From a virus: a stretch of DNA of 42,239 nt. The DNA is taken from positions 1 to 42,239 of IMG/VR virus record IMGVR_UViG_3300023184_000239; one strand, 5' to 3'. Below are positions 39,711 to 42,239 of this stretch, piece by piece. A program made the position numbers and the translations under genes. The notes below the pieces were generated by a model, which was not told the origin of the DNA, did no database searches, and saw only the letters and a list, made by a program, of their open reading frames with translations. Position 1 is the stretch's first letter. Each line of letters starts with the position of its first letter.

Positions 39711-41153
39711 TTGTCATCTGATATAATAATCCACAAGATTAATGAATCTAGGATCAAGATAGAAACTAATCAAGGAATACTGAGAGAGATCTCAGAAAAA
39801 TTTACATTTGATGTTCCTGGTGCAAAATTTATGCCTTCCTATAAAAATCGTCAATGGGATGGAAAAATGCGTTTAGTAGATGGTCGCAACTGCACAGCAT
39901 TTACTGGCTTGCATTCTGCCATCGAAGAATTTGCAAATGAACGTTCATATAGTTATGAAGCACATGAAGATTTACAATGCAATGATGAGATATCTTTAAC
40001 AGAAGCGAATGAATTTATAAGCTCATTGAAATTACCAGTCGTTCCTCACGAACATCAAATTAGAGCGTTTACCTTAGCAGTAAGAAATAAAAGATCAGTT
40101 TTAATTTCTCCAACGGCTAGCGGAAAATCATTAATAGCATATCTGATAGTCAGATGGTATAATGTAAAGACGCTAATTATAGTTCCCACAATATCTCTTG
40201 TATCTCAATTAGCAAAAGATTTCATTTCATATGGTTATGAAGATTCTATACATCAAGTGGTTGGTGGAGTAGAAAAAGAAACGACTGGGCAAATTACAAT
40301 TTCTACATGGCAGTCTATGTATAATATGCCGGAAGAATTCTTTTCAGATTTTCAAGTTGTCATCGGCGATGAAGCGCATAATTTCAAAGCAAAAAGTCTT
40401 ACAAGCATTATGGGTAAGATGATTAATACGCAGTATAGATTTGGCATGACTGGAACTCTAGATGGTGCTCAAGTTCACGAGCTAGTATTGCTTGGATTGT
40501 TTGGAAAGATAGAAAGAATAATACAAACAAGTGAACTAATTGATTCTGGAAAACTTGCTTCTATCGATATAAAAATTATCGTTCTGAAGCATCCAAAAGA
40601 AAATGCATCAGATAGAACATATCCGGAAGAGCTTGAATATATTATTTCCAATCATGCTAGAAATAAGTTTATAACGAATCTTGCTCTATCTCTAAAAGGT
40701 AATACTTTATTGCTCTATACATTTGTTGAAAAGCATGGTCAGATATTGCATGACATGATTGTTGAGAAAAATGATCATACACATTCTTGCTATTTTGTCA
40801 GTGGAGATGTTGACGGAGACGAAAGAGAAAATATTCGTGCTCTAGTAGAACGTTCAAGTGATAGCATAATTGTGGCTTCGTTCGGAACATTTTCAACAGG
40901 CATAAACATTCGGAATCTTAATAATATCATATTCGCCAGTCCGACAAAGAGTAGAATTAGAACTTTGCAGTCTATTGGTCGTGGACTTAGAGTGAGTGAT
41001 ACAAAAGATTCTTGCAAACTGTTTGATATTGCAGATGATATATCTTTAAAAACTAAAAAGAATTTTACATTAAGCCATCTGATAGAAAGAGTTAGAATGT
41101 ATAATGAAGAATCTTTCCCTTATCAAATATATACAATTAAATTAAAGGACTAG
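39711..41153 (+). CDS. uvsW: DNA/RNA helicase UvsW
   Basis: 480 residues from a TTG start 2 nt after uvsY. The N-terminal domain KFMPSYKNRQWDGKMRLVDG matches the UvsW accessory domain (T4: NPRFRYGNWDGRIRLLD). Walker A is PTASGKSL (134-141) and motif II is DEAH (220-223). Motif III-like text is GMTGTLDG. VASFGTFSTGINIRNLNNII and QSIGRGLRVSDT (motif VI) complete the superfamily 2 helicase. It unwinds R-loops, dissolves branched recombination intermediates and turns origin-dependent into recombination-dependent replication. T4 UvsW has about 503 residues. Confidence 0.93.
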   Translation: MSSDIIIHKINESRIKIETNQGILREISEKFTFDVPGAKFMPSYKNRQWDGKMRLVDGRNCTAFTGLHSAIEEFANERSYSYEAHEDLQCNDEISLTEANEFISSLKLPVVPHEHQIRAFTLAVRNKRSVLISPTASGKSLIAYLIVRWYNVKTLIIVPTISLVSQLAKDFISYGYEDSIHQVVGGVEKETTGQITISTWQSMYNMPEEFFSDFQVVIGDEAHNFKAKSLTSIMGKMINTQYRFGMTGTLDGAQVHELVLLGLFGKIERIIQTSELIDSGKLASIDIKIIVLKHPKENASDRTYPEELEYIISNHARNKFITNLALSLKGNTLLLYTFVEKHGQILHDMIVEKNDHTHSCYFVSGDVDGDERENIRALVERSSDSIIVASFGTFSTGINIRNLNNIIFASPTKSRIRTLQSIGRGLRVSDTKDSCKLFDIADDISLKTKKNFTLSHLIERVRMYNEESFPYQIYTIKLKD

Positions 41154-41154
41154 A

Positions 41155-41538
41155 ATGAGTGATATTCATTACATTAAAATGAGCAATGGGGAAGACGTAG
41201 TTGCTACTGTATTAGAAGAAGATGAAGAATGTTATTATATTACATTTCCATTGAAATTTGTATATACTAAAAATTCGACTAGTGAAGCTATAATCATGGG
41301 AATGGTTCCTTGGGTTCCTTCTGAAGAACTAATGAATTCTATATTTCAAATTTATAAGTTTAATATGATCACAATTCTTCCCTCTCCAGAAAAATTAAAG
41401 ACATATTACGAGTTGCAGATAGGACTATCAAAAGAAAATACGATAACAAAGATACGAGAATTATATGATAAACTTCAGGAAAGTCCTGAATTGAATAATC
41501 TCTATATGGCTAATACTTCGAATAACTGGATCAACTAG
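41155..41538 (+). CDS. Sm-like fold phage protein between uvsW and gp55
   Basis: 127 residues, starting 1 nt after uvsW. DIHYIKMSNGEDVVATVLEE, then ECYYITFPLKFVYTK, and later KFNMITILPSPEKLKTYYEL resemble an Sm/Lsm-like beta barrel: a conserved NG in the second strand turn, then an exposed hydrophobic strand. Proteins of this type occur at the same place in cyanophages (from memory). It might bind RNA or polymerase, and its place between uvsW and gp55 makes a link to late transcription possible, which is unproven. Confidence 0.55.
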   Translation: MSDIHYIKMSNGEDVVATVLEEDEECYYITFPLKFVYTKNSTSEAIIMGMVPWVPSEELMNSIFQIYKFNMITILPSPEKLKTYYELQIGLSKENTITKIRELYDKLQESPELNNLYMANTSNNWIN

Positions 41539-41548
41539 GAAATATATT

Positions 41549-42097
41549 ATGGCTGCTATCAAAATAAGACCACATTATGTAGATAATTCTGCACTATATT
41601 TAGCAATGATTGAATATAAAGCGTTGGTAAATACAAATCTAGAAAATGGTTTGCCTCCGCCTAGGATATCCAATTATATCGGAGAAGCTATTATGAAGAT
41701 ATCTACTCACCTAGCATATAAGCCTAATTTTTCTAATTACACGTTTAGAGAAGAAATGATATCAGATGGTATTGAAAATTGTTTGCAGTATATAAATAAT
41801 TTTGATCCGAGTAAATCGAAAAATCCATTCGCATATTTTACTCAGATAATCTTCTTTGCATTCATTCGTAGGATTCAAAAAGAGAAAAAATATCTATACA
41901 CAAAGTATGCTGCAATAGGACGCGCAAATATAACTCATGGAACTTCGGAAGTTCAGGATCATGATCGCGGTCGTAACTATAATGATCAGATACAATATGG
42001 CGAATGGTCTCAAGAACAAATGGATACGTTTATGGACGATTTTGAAAAAAAGATATTGATTAAGAAGAAAAAAATTAAAACAAAGGCTGTCGCATGA
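41549..42097 (+). CDS. gp55: Late-transcription sigma factor gp55
   Basis: 182 residues (T4 gp55: 185). SDGIENCLQYINNFDPSKSK, then NPFAYFTQIIFFAFIRRIQK, is the sigma region 2-like core that contacts polymerase and the late promoter -10 octamer. The C-terminus (EQMDTFMDDFEKKILIKKK) is the polymerase/sliding-clamp-linking tail. It explains the TATAAATA promoters found across this window. AGGAAATATATT precedes the start, and the stop overlaps the gp47 start (ATGA). Confidence 0.92.
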   Translation: MAAIKIRPHYVDNSALYLAMIEYKALVNTNLENGLPPPRISNYIGEAIMKISTHLAYKPNFSNYTFREEMISDGIENCLQYINNFDPSKSKNPFAYFTQIIFFAFIRRIQKEKKYLYTKYAAIGRANITHGTSEVQDHDRGRNYNDQIQYGEWSQEQMDTFMDDFEKKILIKKKKIKTKAVA

Positions 42098-42239
42098 AAA
42101 TAGCTATACTTGGTGATTTACACTTTGGTGCAAGAAATGATAGTCAAGAATTTCTTTCTTATTTCGATAAATTTTTTGAAGAGATCTATTTTCCAGAATT
42201 AGAGAAACGTGGAATTAGTCAAGTTATTCAGCTTGGTGA
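42094..42239 (+). CDS. gp47: Recombination endonuclease subunit gp47 (3' end cut by window edge)
   Basis: Only 48 codons are visible. KIAILGDLHFGARNDSQEFL is the first metal-binding motif (GDxHxG) of the SbcD/Mre11 phosphoesterase family, and VIQLGD at the window edge begins the next one (GDxxD). With gp46 (SbcC/Rad50-like) it resects double-strand ends and allows recombination-dependent replication. T4 gp47 has 339 residues. It follows gp55 in the usual order and overlaps it by 4 nt. Confidence 0.92.
   Translation, partial: MKIAILGDLHFGARNDSQEFLSYFDKFFEEIYFPELEKRGISQVIQLG

Noticed and set aside
41791-41798. TATAAATA inside gp55
   Set aside because: It is 296 nt upstream of the next start, in the middle of a gene whose product acts before late transcription, so it is most likely a chance match encoding QYIN.

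Overview
The window is a stretch of a strictly lytic T4-like (contractile-tailed) bacteriophage genome. The genes are AT-rich, tightly packed and mostly on the + strand. The T4 core block appears in its classical order: gp13, gp14, gp15, gp16, gp17, gp18, gp19, gp20, (insert), gp21, gp22, gp23, then uvsY, uvsW, gp55 and gp47. A partial gp8 and a very large DUF4815-type tail/baseplate protein precede it. This order and the gp8/DUF4815 pair are typical of marine T4-like phages (cyanophage/pelagiphage type). The host cannot be read from the window. No tRNA, integrase, CRISPR array or insertion sequence was seen.

Layout. Positions 1-8095 hold the baseplate and tail genes. Positions 8104-10515 hold fibre/adhesin genes, including a glycine-rich protein resembling T-even adhesins, and a small thioredoxin-fold candidate. 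Positions 10534-17354 form an accessory island: a P4H-like 2OG-Fe(II) oxygenase, two unknowns, three minus-strand PP-loop ATP-pyrophosphatase-like genes (two are recent tandem duplicates), another unknown, a second 2OG-Fe(II) oxygenase and an N-terminal-twitch radical SAM protein. Positions 17390-26372 hold neck, terminase, sheath, tube and portal. Positions 26369-33416 are a second fibre cassette (collagen-like, repeat-rich and LamG-like proteins) inserted between portal and head-maturation genes. Positions 33473-38064 hold prohead core proteins, protease, scaffold and major capsid. Positions 38195-39157 hold a holin-like protein and a tube-fold protein. Positions 39274-42239 hold recombination and late-transcription genes.

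Regulation is unusually readable. Octamers identical to the T4 late promoter (TATAAATA) sit 23-72 nt before many gene starts, and the window encodes gp55, the sigma factor that reads them. Three factor-independent terminators are visible. One intergenic element occurs twice (20331-20384 and 39162-39215). On the minus strand it contains a perfect host-type promoter (TTGACA-17-TATAAT) that points antisense into late genes. The island's minus-strand genes and the next plus-strand gene share a palindromic double late promoter whose octamers lie 2 bp apart.

The strongest candidates for new biology are the accessory modification island (PP-loop trio, radical SAM and two oxygenases beside adhesin genes), the duplicated antisense promoter element, and the insertion scar at the radical SAM gene.
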